Source: Pegethrix bostrychoides GSE-TBD4-15B (GTDB lineage: Bacteria > Cyanobacteriota > Cyanobacteriia > Elainellales > Elainellaceae). From it: DNA of 64,000 bases. The notes beneath the pieces are model-generated. The model was not told the origin of the DNA. It ran no database searches and saw nothing but the letters and a program-made list of their open reading frames with translations. Positions 7,840-16,863 of this stretch are shown piece by piece. Positions within the stretch are counted from its first letter, which is position 1. Every line of letters begins with the position of its first letter. A program made the translations under genes and the position numbers. The DNA lies in NCBI GenBank assembly GCA_019359155.1, contig JAHHHV010000092.1, positions 1-64,000 on the forward strand. Direction: 5' to 3'.

Positions 7840-9972
7840 TCAAGGGGCAGTCGAAGAACGACGACGACGGCGGCGACGCACTTCGTTCTGAGTCTCGCCA
7901 GCTTCTGGCTCTGAGTCAGATTCAGCTCCATTCGGCGCTTCAGGCAGCAGTTCGGAGAGGGCAGCGGCGGCGTTGTCTAGGTCAGAGCGGCGGATTGGCG
8001 GAGCAACCGACAGTTCTCTAGTCTTGATAGTAGGTTCAAAAGCTGGCTCAAACTCTTGGTCGTCTTCTGGGTTGTCTTCTCGGTCGTCTTCATCCTCTGC
8101 CTCCTCAAACGATTGCTCAGCGAATGGCTCAGCTTCTAATGGCTCGACTTCTAATGGCTCAGCTTCCACAGGCGGCTGACGCTCGGCAAGAATGCGAGGA
8201 GCCTGCCCTGGAGTAGTGATTGCAATGATCGCCGACTTGGGATCTTTGACTGACTCAGCAGAGAGTAAGAGCGGCGAGATGCCCATAAGTGCATAGACAT
8301 CCTGCTCCTCTGGAGTCATTTCAACTGAAATCACCTGCGGCGGTTCGGCAGGCTGCTTTTCGCGTCGTCCAGAGCGTCCGCGTTCCGGCTTGTCGCTACG
8401 AGACTCTTTAGGCAGTCGAATTGGCGTAGTGCTTAGCTCTTCGATAGTCGCAGTCTCCGCCTCGTCCTCCAAATCGCCCTTAGACTCGATTTTGGGTATC
8501 ACGGTCTTGAGCGCTGGCTCGCCCACCTTCATCCTCGGATCGCGTCTGCGTCTGCGATTGCCGCCTCGTCCCCGCTCTTGATAGTTAGGATGATTAGTCA
8601 GATCTAGCTCTTGCAGGTCGCTAGAGGCATCTGTATCAAATTCGTCTCCGGATGTCTCCCAGGTTTCGCGGGTCTCCCGCGCCTCCCGCGCCGGAATGCT
8701 GCGCGCCTCTAGCGGCTCAGGCAGCTCTTGATCTAACTCACCCGGCAGATGCACCAGAAGCCCCATGCCGCCGCAGGTTGGGCAGGTTTGGCCAAACAGC
8801 TCGTAGATATTTTGGCCTTGCCGCTTGCGGGTTAGCTCAACAAGTCCAAGTTCAGTGAGCTGGGCAATCTGCGGTCTGGCCTTGTCGGAACGCAGCGATT
8901 TATTAAACTGCTCCAGCACCTGAAGCTGGTCACGGCGGGCATCCATGTCTATGAAGTCGACAACAATCACGCCAGCAATGTTGCGGAGCCGGAGCTGACG
9001 GGCAATTTCGGTGGCGGCCTCGCAGTTCGTCCAGAGCACGGTTTCGCGAGCGGTGGCTGAGCGGGTGAAGGAACCGGAGTTCACGTCAATTACGGTTAGC
9101 GCTTCAGTGCGCTCAATGATGATATAGCCTCCAGAAGGCAGATCGACTCTCGGCTTCAGCGCTTCTCGAATGGCAGCATTCACCCGGAAATATTCTAAGA
9201 TAGAGCTGCGTTCGCGGTGGTGATCCACCAGCACGCCCTGAGGCGCTTTGCCGCTGCTCCAGAGCGATAGATGCTGCTTGACTCGCTTTAGCCCCGTATG
9301 CGAATCAACGACGATCCGGTTGACATCGGCGCTGTAGACATCGCGCAGCACCCGCTGAATAAAGTCATCGTCGCGGTTAAGTAGGCTGGGCGGACGTACT
9401 GTAGTTGCCTCCTGCTGAATGTTTTCCCACTGCTTTTGCAGAGTCTCCAGGTCTTCGATGATCGCCTCTTCTGGCACATCTTCGGCCTCAGTTCGCACCA
9501 GCAGCCCCATCCCGGAGGGCTTGACCAAGATTGCTAAGGCTCTGAGACGATTGCGCTCTGCTTCGCTGCGAATTCGCCGCGACAGGTTCACGCCACGCCC
9601 AAAAGGCATTAGCACCAGATAGCGCCCCGGCAGGCTGACGTTGCCTGTGAGGCGCGGCCCTTTGTTACCGGTTGGCTCTTTCATGATCTGCACCAGCACC
9701 CGCTGCTGTGGCGCAAGCAGTTCAGTGATGGAGCCTGCCGACTTTTTCAGCCGCAGCGGGCCGAGATCAGTGACGTGAATAAACCCGTTGCGGTCGCTAT
9801 CGCCAATATTCACGAAGGCCGCATCGATTCCCGGCAGCACGTTTTCGACAATGCCGAGGTAAATGTCGCTGACCTGATGCGTACCTTTAGCGACGATTAG
9901 CTCTTGGATTTGATCTTCTGAAAAAACAGCAGCAATTCGGTGCTGCTCAGCGATAATAATTTGCTTCGACAT
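7840..9972 (-). CDS. rne: Ribonuclease E/G family endoribonuclease
   Basis: RNase E, 710 residues, the main endonuclease of mRNA decay and rRNA processing. An S1 domain spans about residues 35-100. The catalytic aspartates are D296 in VIDVNSGSF and D339/D342 in VVDFIDMDARRDQ. The zinc-link CPTCGGMG is at 397-404. The C-terminal 300 residues are acidic and probably unfolded, with an in-frame 15-bp triplication at 8126-8170. They end in an Arg-rich tail (RRRRRRRSSTAP), like the short peptide reported to bind PNPase in cyanobacterial RNase E. Ribosome-binding site GAGGA lies 6 nt before the ATG. Confidence 0.97.
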   Translation of the reverse strand: MSKQIIIAEQHRIAAVFSEDQIQELIVAKGTHQVSDIYLGIVENVLPGIDAAFVNIGDSDRNGFIHVTDLGPLRLKKSAGSITELLAPQQRVLVQIMKEPTGNKGPRLTGNVSLPGRYLVLMPFGRGVNLSRRIRSEAERNRLRALAILVKPSGMGLLVRTEAEDVPEEAIIEDLETLQKQWENIQQEATTVRPPSLLNRDDDFIQRVLRDVYSADVNRIVVDSHTGLKRVKQHLSLWSSGKAPQGVLVDHHRERSSILEYFRVNAAIREALKPRVDLPSGGYIIIERTEALTVIDVNSGSFTRSATARETVLWTNCEAATEIARQLRLRNIAGVIVVDFIDMDARRDQLQVLEQFNKSLRSDKARPQIAQLTELGLVELTRKRQGQNIYELFGQTCPTCGGMGLLVHLPGELDQELPEPLEARSIPAREARETRETWETSGDEFDTDASSDLQELDLTNHPNYQERGRGGNRRRRRDPRMKVGEPALKTVIPKIESKGDLEDEAETATIEELSTTPIRLPKESRSDKPERGRSGRREKQPAEPPQVISVEMTPEEQDVYALMGISPLLLSAESVKDPKSAIIAITTPGQAPRILAERQPPVEAEPLEVEPLEAEPFAEQSFEEAEDEDDREDNPEDDQEFEPAFEPTIKTRELSVAPPIRRSDLDNAAAALSELLPEAPNGAESDSEPEAGETQNEVRRRRRRRSSTAP
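8126..8170 (-). repeat. 15-bp in-frame tandem repeat in rne, three copies
   Basis: Three 15-bp units (GGCTCAGCTTCTAAT on the + strand, at 8126, 8141 and 8156; the second and third differ by a few bases) encode the EAEPLEVEPLEAEP stretch of the acidic C-terminal region of RNase E. The unit keeps the reading frame and codes for five residues. Confidence 0.85.
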
Positions 9973-10491
9973 TCAAGTTCCTCAAAAAGGCAGCAGTGAG
10001 GGCATTCATTCCAACGATGCCACCGCTACTGATAGAGATTAATTACGGACATAAACTCCGATATGGCGCTGAATCATGCAAGCCATCTGGCTGTGAGTTA
10101 ATTTCTGAGCGGTTGCCAAAATTATCATCGTTCAGCGCAGGTGAGAATGGCTGAATCAAACTGGAATTCACTGAGTCACTGGAGGGTTGAAGAACAGCCC
10201 GACTTTAACAGCCTGACTTCGACAGCCCAACAGCAACGAATAGGTAGCAATCTGGTGGCAAAAGGAACCTTTGCCGATACCTCTCCATAACAGACAGGCA
10301 CCCAGGAACTGAAAATACGTTGAAAACTTTGCAGATACAGACCTATCTCTACGCTTGGCACCGATTAAACCACTGGTAGCCCGGAAGAATATAGATATGC
10401 AACGGCCTCTCTTGCAAAGCATTATAGCGCGGACAAAGTTTTACGCCACAGGTCTTTTCCAGATTTTAGCCAAATTTAAACTTGACAGGAG
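9973..10491 (-). promoter_or_regulatory. rne leader region with candidate -10 box
   Basis: A 519-bp spacer between rne and the radical SAM gene. I see no convincing gene in it. On the minus strand a perfect TATAAT lies at 10426-10421 with no good -35 element. Use of it would give a 5' untranslated region of about 440 nt. RNase E is known to autoregulate through a long 5' UTR in E. coli, and long rne leaders have been reported in cyanobacteria. A degenerate 14-bp duplication lies at 10198-10225. Confidence 0.45.
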
Positions 10492-13146
10492 TTAATTAGC
10501 CACAGCCAGCTCGGATTCCCCTAAACCCAGCAGTAGCTGCTGCCGATGGATTTTAAGAATCTGAAATTCCTGTCCAGATGCCCACTCCAGCATTTGCACC
10601 AGATGTTCGGGGCGTAGCAACGTGCCGTTGTTGCGGCAGGTGCCGACGTAGCGCAGCGCCTGAGCTGACTCCAGCCCAGATCCTAGCCATATGATCTGCT
10701 GCTGCGGCGTGAGCAGCTTCAGCTCTAGCAGCCGCTCGCGCAGATTGACGGACTGCTGCTTGCCCGACTTGGTGGTTTGCTCAACCCAAACTTCCTCTGC
10801 CGCCAAAATCTGCTCAATCCAGCTCTGCCAGAGCGGCGAGCCGGAGCCTTCAGCTTGCAGCAGCAGCCAGTATTCGGCTTGCTCAAGTAGCTGTGTGGCC
10901 GCAGGCGAATTCAATGGCACAGTTTCAACCCGATAGAGCGGTATCTGCTCCGGGAGTTGAGCGGCGAGCCGCTGCCTGAATTCTTGTGCGTCCATCGCTT
11001 CGGTCAGGTCAAAATCGACGATTTCACCTGAGCTAGTGATGCCCAAAGACAGAGCACTGGCGACGACAATACGCGGCCCTGGATGAAATCCACCCGTGAA
11101 GGTAATGGGAATGGCCGCCCGACGCACGGCGCGATCGAGCAGGCGAATCAGATCTAAATGGCTAATCAGCGCCATTTCAGCCTGTTTGCCGAACCAGACC
11201 CGCAGCCGCTGCGCCCGGTTTTGATTCGGCACAAACTGTCCCGAAAACTGCGGAATTGGCGGCGGCGGCACAACGACGTTATGGCCAAAATCAGAGCCAC
11301 AAACGCCGCAGTGCGAGCAGCCTTCAAACGAGCAGTCAGGAACCGTCGCGGCTTCTAGAGCGAGCTGGAGGTCTGCTTTCAGCCACTGCTTGTCGATTCC
11401 CGTGTCGAGATGATCCCAAGGCAGCGGCAAATCCAGCAGCGCTGTAGCGGGCTGATCGGGTAGATGCTCGGCTCCACCCGGAAAACTCCACTCACCGCTC
11501 TCTATCTGCCGATACTTGCTAGCCAGCCCAGATTCAGTGATAGCCTGCGTCCAGGCCGCATAGGCTTGATCGAGGCTTTCCCACCAGGCATCCATCCCGG
11601 CTCCTAGTTCCCAGGCTCGCTTGACGACAGCCGAGAGCCGCCGATCACCTCGCCCGACAAAATCCTCCATGGCCGAGATGCGTACGTCTGTGAAATTGGC
11701 CTTGAGGCCGCGAATGCTGCGGAATTCCTGGCGGAGCAACCGCTGCTTACGCTCAAATTCTGTAGTCGAAACAGAATGCCACTGGAACGGTGTATGCGGC
11801 TTGGGCGTGAAGTTGGAAATCGTGACGTTGAAGCCGATCCGCTTGCGTCCGTGTCCCGCACATTCGCGTTGCAGCCAGCGCAGCGTTTCGGCAATCCCCA
11901 GTACGTCCGCGTCCGTTTCACCCGGTAGGCCAATCATGAAATAGAGCTTGATGCGATCCCAACCCTGCTCAAAAGCCGTTCTGACTCCGCGCAGCAGTTC
12001 TTCGTTATTTAGCCCCTTATTCACAATGTCGCGCAGCCGCTGCGTGCCTGCTTCTGGCGCGAAGGTGAGGCTACCCTGCCGCGTGCCGCCCAAAATATTA
12101 GCAATGTTCTCATCAAAGCGATCCACCCGCTGGCTGGGTAATGACAGCGAGATGTTTTCACCCTTCAGCCGATTTTTGATTTCCATGCCGACTGCGGGCA
12201 GCGCCAGATAGTCAGAGCAGCTCAGCGACAGCAGCGAAAACTCGTTGTAGCCCGTAGCCTGCATTCCCTGCTCAATTGCTTCCACAACCTGCTCTGGCTC
12301 TACGTCTCTGGCAGGCCGCGTCAGCATTCCGGGCTGGCAAAACCGACAGCCCCGCGTACAGCCGCGCCGAATTTCGATCGTCAGCCGATCATGCACCGTT
12401 TCTACATAGGGCACCAAGCCGATTGAGTAAGCCGGAATGGGTGTAGCGACCCGACGTAAGATGCGAGCAGGCAGGTCAGCTTGGTGAGGCTCCACTGACC
12501 CATCGGGTTGCATCTCGTAAAACTGCGGCACGTAGACTCCCGGCACCTGCGCCAAATCCAGCAGCAGCGTTTCGCGATCTAAACCTGCTGCCTTGCCTTC
12601 TTCCAGCACTAGGCCAATTTCGGGCAGCAGCTCCTCGCCATCACCCAGCGCGATGAAGTCAAAGAAATCGGCGTAAGGCTCTGGATTAGAAGTTGCCGTC
12701 TGCCCGCCTGCAAAAATCAGCGGATAGTCGCCCGCTGCGCCTCGCTCCTGCCGGGTCAGCGGAATTTGCGCCAGCGACAGCATTTCTAAAATATTGGTTG
12801 CCCCTAGCTCGTAGCTGAGGCTGAACCCCAAGATGTCAAATTCGCGCAGGCTCCGCCCAGACTCTACGGCAAACAGCGGCGTTGAGCTGTCACGCAGCTT
12901 GGTTGCCAAATCAGCCGCAGGCAAATAGGCGCGATCACAGAGCTGACGCGGCTGAGCATTCAGAATGCTGTAGAGGATGATATGCCCCAGATTGGACGCG
13001 CCCACCTCATAAACTTCGGGGTAGGTCAAAACCCAGCGCAAGCTAGCGCTGTCCCAGGGTTTGTGAACCGCACCCAGCTCGTTACCCAAATAGCGGGCTG
13101 GGCGCAGAATATCCGTGAGTAGTTGCTGAACGCCTGCTGCTGCCAA
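10492..13146 (-). CDS. B12-binding/radical SAM protein fused to a DUF2344 domain
   Basis: An 884-residue protein of the TIGR03960 type. The N-terminal 250 residues resemble a B12-binding-like fold but lack an obvious DxHxxG motif. The radical SAM cluster is RRGCTRGCRFCQPGM, with cysteines at 263, 267 and 270. A second Cys-rich patch (CSFEGCSHCGVCGSDFGH) lies near residue 610. The DUF2344 domain (TIGR03936) begins near 650 with AEMALISHLDLIRLLDRAVR. The substrate is unknown. Genes of this family often sit beside RNase E/G genes, as here, which suggests a link to RNA or ribosome maturation (inference). Confidence 0.88.
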   Translation of the reverse strand: MAAAGVQQLLTDILRPARYLGNELGAVHKPWDSASLRWVLTYPEVYEVGASNLGHIILYSILNAQPRQLCDRAYLPAADLATKLRDSSTPLFAVESGRSLREFDILGFSLSYELGATNILEMLSLAQIPLTRQERGAAGDYPLIFAGGQTATSNPEPYADFFDFIALGDGEELLPEIGLVLEEGKAAGLDRETLLLDLAQVPGVYVPQFYEMQPDGSVEPHQADLPARILRRVATPIPAYSIGLVPYVETVHDRLTIEIRRGCTRGCRFCQPGMLTRPARDVEPEQVVEAIEQGMQATGYNEFSLLSLSCSDYLALPAVGMEIKNRLKGENISLSLPSQRVDRFDENIANILGGTRQGSLTFAPEAGTQRLRDIVNKGLNNEELLRGVRTAFEQGWDRIKLYFMIGLPGETDADVLGIAETLRWLQRECAGHGRKRIGFNVTISNFTPKPHTPFQWHSVSTTEFERKQRLLRQEFRSIRGLKANFTDVRISAMEDFVGRGDRRLSAVVKRAWELGAGMDAWWESLDQAYAAWTQAITESGLASKYRQIESGEWSFPGGAEHLPDQPATALLDLPLPWDHLDTGIDKQWLKADLQLALEAATVPDCSFEGCSHCGVCGSDFGHNVVVPPPPIPQFSGQFVPNQNRAQRLRVWFGKQAEMALISHLDLIRLLDRAVRRAAIPITFTGGFHPGPRIVVASALSLGITSSGEIVDFDLTEAMDAQEFRQRLAAQLPEQIPLYRVETVPLNSPAATQLLEQAEYWLLLQAEGSGSPLWQSWIEQILAAEEVWVEQTTKSGKQQSVNLRERLLELKLLTPQQQIIWLGSGLESAQALRYVGTCRNNGTLLRPEHLVQMLEWASGQEFQILKIHRQQLLLGLGESELAVAN

Positions 13147-13248
13147 GGGAACTACGTCCTAACCGAGAGTTGACTGCTTCTAGTCTAGTCTCTCAGCCTC
13201 ATACAGAGACCAATCCTGAGCAACCTTGCGAGTACAGTCCACGATGGC

Positions 13249-13590
13249 TTAAGCCGCCGCAGCCTGCGACAACGGCTGAGGCAGTTTTTCGAGAATGTTG
13301 AAAACGCGATCGAGCTGGGTTAGCTCAAAAATGATCCGCACCGACGGAGAAACTCCGAACAGGCTGAATTGCTTGTTGAGACGTTGCGCTAACGTCAACG
13401 TTGAAACTAAGAGCATCAGTCCGGCGCTGTCTAAAGCTTCAACTTGGCTCATATCCAAGGAGAGCGAACTACAAGCTGTAGCTGCCAGTGCTTCTACAAG
13501 CTGCTGCTGAAGCTCGGCGATGGTCGCGGAGCTAATCTGGCCGCTGAGCTGAATGATTGTTCCAGTTGGGGTCGAAGAGCTTTCTTGCAT
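13249..13590 (-). CDS. STAS domain protein (anti-sigma factor antagonist type)
   Basis: A 113-residue single STAS domain. The phosphoacceptor-type motif is VEALDSAGLMLLV, with the Ser that partner-switching kinases usually phosphorylate. No kinase or phosphatase partner is adjacent. The protein probably acts in a serine-phosphorylation partner switch controlling a sigma factor or another effector; the target is unknown. It is on the same strand as the radical SAM gene, 102 bp upstream of it. Confidence 0.85.
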   Translation of the reverse strand: MQESSSTPTGTIIQLSGQISSATIAELQQQLVEALAATACSSLSLDMSQVEALDSAGLMLLVSTLTLAQRLNKQFSLFGVSPSVRIIFELTQLDRVFNILEKLPQPLSQAAAA

Positions 13591-13648
13591 GATGATGATT
13601 CTAAGTCTGCACAGCTAATGGTTCTAACTGCAAGTCTCTAGGGGAGCA

Positions 13649-13732
13649 GTGCTATGAGAATGGTGCTACGGGAACAGTGCTACGGGAACAGTGCTACGGG
13701 AACAGCGTTGTAGAAACAGAGCTACAGGATAG
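13649..13732. repeat. 14-bp tandem array, six units
   Basis: Six contiguous 14-bp units start at 13649, 13663, 13677, 13691, 13705 and 13719. The three middle units are identical (GTGCTACGGGAACA). The outer units are diverged, for example GTGCTATGAGAATG and GAGCTACAGGATAG. Identical central copies with decayed edges suggest recent slippage or unequal recombination. The array lies upstream of the STAS gene. Confidence 0.9.
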
Positions 13733-14225
13733 GAACGGTGGATCAAGATCTAGCTCTGATCAAGTTTCGGAGCCTAACAGCTACCAAGAGAAGCTGCTGG
13801 CATGATTCGGCGACCAGAAGTTTTCCAGAAACCCAAGACAGCTAACTCAGTACAGTACAGTCCGTAACTCAGAGTAATCAAAAAGATAGCCTTGCACTGA
13901 CAGCAGAAGCCATCTTTTGAGAACAGGTTCGCAGAATCTTTATTTTTTGTAAAGAGCCAAGTTAAGTTCTGAACAAGCTGGTGGCTAGGTAAATGATTGG
14001 GGCAATGGCTGGGTTCTAGCTATTGCCGCAGATGCCTATGGATTTTCAGTTCTACAGCTGCTTCTGTACTAGCTAATCAGACGTTCCATGAATATCCAGG
14101 TTCCACTATGAAGTTTTGATGAAGAAAGCGCTTTACTGCCGCCAAATCGAATACTTTTTGTGTCATCCGGAATTCAAGCTGCCGAAAGTGGAGTAAAGAT
14201 CATCTTCCAAGGATGCGAATCCTCT

Positions 14226-14280
14226 GCCGATCTGGGTTCTGTGATGAATATCACCCAGCCTACTGACAGCTATCATCGGC
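14226..14280 (+). promoter_or_regulatory. Nested hairpin upstream of the 68-residue gene
   Basis: Outer stem GCCGAT (14226-14231) pairs with ATCGGC (14275-14280). Inside it CTGG (14232-14235) pairs with CCAG (14255-14258), and GTGAT (14241-14245) with ATCAC (14250-14254) around loop GAAT. It lies 68 nt before the start codon. It could be an RNA element in the leader or a dyad operator. The function is inferred only from symmetry. Confidence 0.4.
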
Positions 14281-14347
14281 CTTAGGCAGCGCCCGACAGA
14301 AGATTGGATCTAAGATTGCCCTCGCCTTACCTTGCAGGAGATGAAGC

Positions 14348-14554
14348 ATGAAACCAACTCATATGATTCGTCAACTCGTCGCCAAAGCACTTTACATCAA
14401 GCAGTTGACTCCCGATATCGAAAATGAAATCAACTGCGAGCTAACCCGCCTCGGCCATGTTTCGGACGCAGACTTTGAGGCGCTAGAACTCCTGATGGCT
14501 GAGATGGATGCGGGTCGGATTCGGCTCGTCCCCAGTCATGGATTAGCCTACTAG
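14348..14554 (+). CDS. Small conserved cyanobacterial protein, function unknown
   Basis: A 68-residue soluble, mostly helical protein (IRQLVAKALYIKQLTPDIEN, then FEALELLMAEMDAGRIRLVP). It resembles short proteins that I recall from other cyanobacteria, but I know no function. A clear ribosome-binding site (AGGAG, in GCAGGAGATGAAGC) precedes the ATG. A long, structured 5' region precedes it and it converges on the next gene after 23 bp, so it is probably a single-gene transcript. Confidence 0.75.
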   Translation: MKPTHMIRQLVAKALYIKQLTPDIENEINCELTRLGHVSDADFEALELLMAEMDAGRIRLVPSHGLAY

Positions 14555-14577
14555 TTTATTTGTGCTTACCGCTAAGC

Positions 14578-14937
14578 TCACTGCTGAAATGCCTCTGGCT
14601 CCGCCTGCCAGAGCTGCTGGACAAATTGTCGCAGTCGGTCAGCATTGTGGGATGAGGCGGCTTCGTCCTTAAGATCATGTAATTGAGTGAGTATCGGCAG
14701 CACTTCGTGATCCAGCGCCAGATGCAGCAGTGTATCAGGGCAGATCAGATCTGCCCCCTGCCTCAGATCATAAAAAGCTTCACCTGTAGAAGCATCGTTC
14801 CGAGACTGGCAGTGCAGCGCAATTGGGCGCAGCCAGCAAAGATGGCGCTCTTCCACAAATTGAATTAGCTCTCCATAAAGGCGGGTTTCGCCTTGTTCTA
14901 GGTAAAAAATTTGATGAAGTCGCCAAGACATGGACAT
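14578..14937 (-). CDS. Conserved cyanobacterial protein, function unknown
   Basis: A 119-residue soluble protein. The N-terminal half (WRLHQIFYLEQGETRLYGEL, then CWLRPIALH) looks beta-rich. It is followed by YDLRQGADLICPDTLLHLAL, a pattern I associate with uncharacterised cyanobacterial proteins. No catalytic motif, signal peptide or membrane segment is visible. It is divergent from the proline iminopeptidase gene across about 90 bp. Confidence 0.65.
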   Translation of the reverse strand: MSMSWRLHQIFYLEQGETRLYGELIQFVEERHLCWLRPIALHCQSRNDASTGEAFYDLRQGADLICPDTLLHLALDHEVLPILTQLHDLKDEAASSHNADRLRQFVQQLWQAEPEAFQQ

Positions 14938-15028
14938 GAGCTAAGTTTTTGGACTGAAAACGCTAAAAGTTCTAATTCGATCTTAAACTACGGCTTTGGA
15001 CTCCAACAGGTTGCATGAGAGAGCCTGC

Positions 15029-15976
15029 ATGAAAGAGCTTTATCCCGCAATTGAACCCTACCAAACTGAGCGTCTGCAAGTTTCGGAGCTGCACAGCCTC
15101 TACATGGAGCAGGCAGGCAATCCTGACGGCAGACCGGTGGTCTTCCTGCATGGCGGCCCCGGTGGCGGCATTGACCCGATTTACCGCCGATATTTTGACC
15201 CCACGCAGTGGCGGATTGTGCTGTTTGACCAGCGCGGCTGCGGGCGAAGCCTGCCTCACGCCGAGCTGAACCAAAATAGCACCTGGGATTTGGTCGGCGA
15301 TATTGAGCAAATTCGGCAGCATTTGGGAATTGAGCAATGGGTCGTGTTTGGAGGAAGCTGGGGCAGCACGCTGGCGCTAGCCTATAGTCAGGCGCATCCG
15401 ACTGCCTGTTCGGGGCTGATTCTGCGCGGGATTTTCTTGCTGCGATCCAAAGAGCTGCGCTGGTTTTATCAAGAAGGCGCGAGCTATCTGTTTCCAGATG
15501 CCTGGGAGGCTTATCTAGCGCCAATTCCGATGGCGGAGCGCGGTGATTTGATCGCCGCTTATTACCGCCAGTTAACTAGCCCAGATGCCGAGATCCGCAC
15601 CGCTGCGGCCCGAGCTTGGTCAGTTTGGGAGGCAAGCACCAGCAAGCTTTTGCCTGATCTGAGCCTCCAGCAGAAGCTGGGCGAAGCTCACTTTGCGGAA
15701 GCCTTTGCCCGCATTGAGTGTCATTACTTTGTGAATAAGGGCTTTTTGGCGACCGAAGACCAGCTTTTACAAAACTGCGATCAAATTCGGCATCTGCCAG
15801 TTGTAGTTGTGCAAGGCCGCTACGATGTGGTTTGCCCAATGATTTCGGCCTGGGAGCTGCATCAAGCCCTGCCCGAATCTGAATTCATCGTCGTGCCTGA
15901 TGCTGGACATTCCATGACCGAGCCGGGGATTCGCAGCGCGTTAATTGAGGCCACCGACCGCTTTGCCAGCTTGTAA
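15029..15976 (+). CDS. pip: Proline iminopeptidase (prolyl aminopeptidase)
   Basis: An alpha/beta-hydrolase peptidase, 315 residues, that releases N-terminal proline from peptides (family S33). Key parts are the oxyanion-hole region FLHGGPGGGID, FDQRGCGRS, the nucleophile elbow GGSWGSTLALAYS, VQGRYDVVCP with the Asp, and DAGHSM with the His. The start at 15029 (MKELYPAIEPYQTERLQVSE) matches the family N-terminus; an in-frame ATG at 14996 would add 11 unrelated residues. It converges on the lipid hydrolase gene after 40 bp. Confidence 0.93.
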   Translation: MKELYPAIEPYQTERLQVSELHSLYMEQAGNPDGRPVVFLHGGPGGGIDPIYRRYFDPTQWRIVLFDQRGCGRSLPHAELNQNSTWDLVGDIEQIRQHLGIEQWVVFGGSWGSTLALAYSQAHPTACSGLILRGIFLLRSKELRWFYQEGASYLFPDAWEAYLAPIPMAERGDLIAAYYRQLTSPDAEIRTAAARAWSVWEASTSKLLPDLSLQQKLGEAHFAEAFARIECHYFVNKGFLATEDQLLQNCDQIRHLPVVVVQGRYDVVCPMISAWELHQALPESEFIVVPDAGHSMTEPGIRSALIEATDRFASL

Positions 15977-16016
15977 GTTCAGCCTTGAGTTCAGCTCACA
16001 AATTTAGCTTACGAAT

Positions 16017-16820
16017 TCAGCTCACAGATTGGCTAGCTGGCTGCGGCAGAAAATTAACGGCAGCCAAGATTTGGTGTAAATTGACATCGGCTTCTAACAA
16101 GCAGGCATGGCCGCTCTCAGGCAAAATGTGGATTTGCGCTTGCGGCAGCAGGCGGCTGAGTCGATGGGCCTCCCGTACGGAATCTAAAATGCAGTCGCGT
16201 TCGCTGGCCACAATCAGCGTGGGCTGGTTAATCTGCCGAAGCTGAGCGTTGCTGAGCTGAAACTCCCGCAGCAGAGACATCCGCCAGATTGAAGTTTTTT
16301 GGGTCATCATCTGGACTGCATTCAGCAATGTGCGGCGGTCTTTGGCTTCGATCCGCTGGAGCGCCGCCAGAATAGGCAGGAATCCCAGCCAGAAGGCCCG
16401 ATAGAGCGGATCGGGCACTGGATAGGCCAGCAACGAGAGCCAGTAGAGCCAGGAATCTCGGTTGAACGCAGAGGCCGAGTTGACCAAAATCAGGCGATCG
16501 AACAGCTCTGGCGAATGCTGGATCACCTTGAGCGCCAGACAGCCGCCAAAGGACTCGCCGCAGAGGTAGACCGCCGGACGTTCCCCCTGCCTCAGCTCAA
16601 TCTGCACCAGCGCCACAACCTGCGCCACGAGCTGCTCCCAGCCGGTGAGATCATTAGCTGGAATTTCCAGACAGCGAATATCGAAGACCTGCTCCAAGCC
16701 TGCCAGCTGCCGATAGAAAAGCTGTCCCGTGCCGTCTCCACCCGGTAAATAGATCAACAGAGCCGCTTTGGGTCGAGGCGGACGAGGCGAGCGCAGCGCA
16801 AGCAGATAGGCTGATGTCAT
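16017..16820 (-). CDS. Alpha/beta hydrolase resembling the esterase half of plastid phytyl ester synthases
   Basis: A 267-residue hydrolase. It has the LIYLPGGDGTGQLFYRQLAG and VFDIRCLEIPANDLTGWEQL segments, the nucleophile motif GESFGGCLAL, VASERDCILDS with the acid, and PESGHACLLE with the His. As I recall the sequences, this block pattern is very close to the N-terminal domain of plant PES/ELT proteins, which transfer fatty acids to phytol and diacylglycerol. It lies 43 bp downstream of an acyltransferase gene on the same strand, so the two are probably co-transcribed. The substrate is inferred, not shown. Confidence 0.82.
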   Translation of the reverse strand: MTSAYLLALRSPRPPRPKAALLIYLPGGDGTGQLFYRQLAGLEQVFDIRCLEIPANDLTGWEQLVAQVVALVQIELRQGERPAVYLCGESFGGCLALKVIQHSPELFDRLILVNSASAFNRDSWLYWLSLLAYPVPDPLYRAFWLGFLPILAALQRIEAKDRRTLLNAVQMMTQKTSIWRMSLLREFQLSNAQLRQINQPTLIVASERDCILDSVREAHRLSRLLPQAQIHILPESGHACLLEADVNLHQILAAVNFLPQPASQSVS

Positions 16821-16863
16821 GTTCTATGGCAATTGCTTGGAGCAACTATATCAAGCTTTAGGG

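Larger units (their letters stand above)
13591..14347. other. 757-bp spacer without a recognised gene
   Basis: This divergent spacer lies between the STAS gene and the 68-residue gene. It holds a six-unit 14-bp tandem array (13649-13732) and a nested inverted repeat (14226-14280). No reading frame with coding character and no tRNA-like fold was seen. Its length suggests two promoters with long leaders, or an unrecognised small RNA. Confidence 0.6.

Noticed and set aside
10168-10422. 84-residue minus-strand ORF in the rne leader
   Set aside because: Its ATG overlaps the TATAAT box, there is no ribosome-binding site, and the Cys/Arg-rich composition looks non-coding.
13649-13732. CRISPR array interpretation of the 14-bp array
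   Set aside because: The units are contiguous without spacers and too short, and no cas gene is near.
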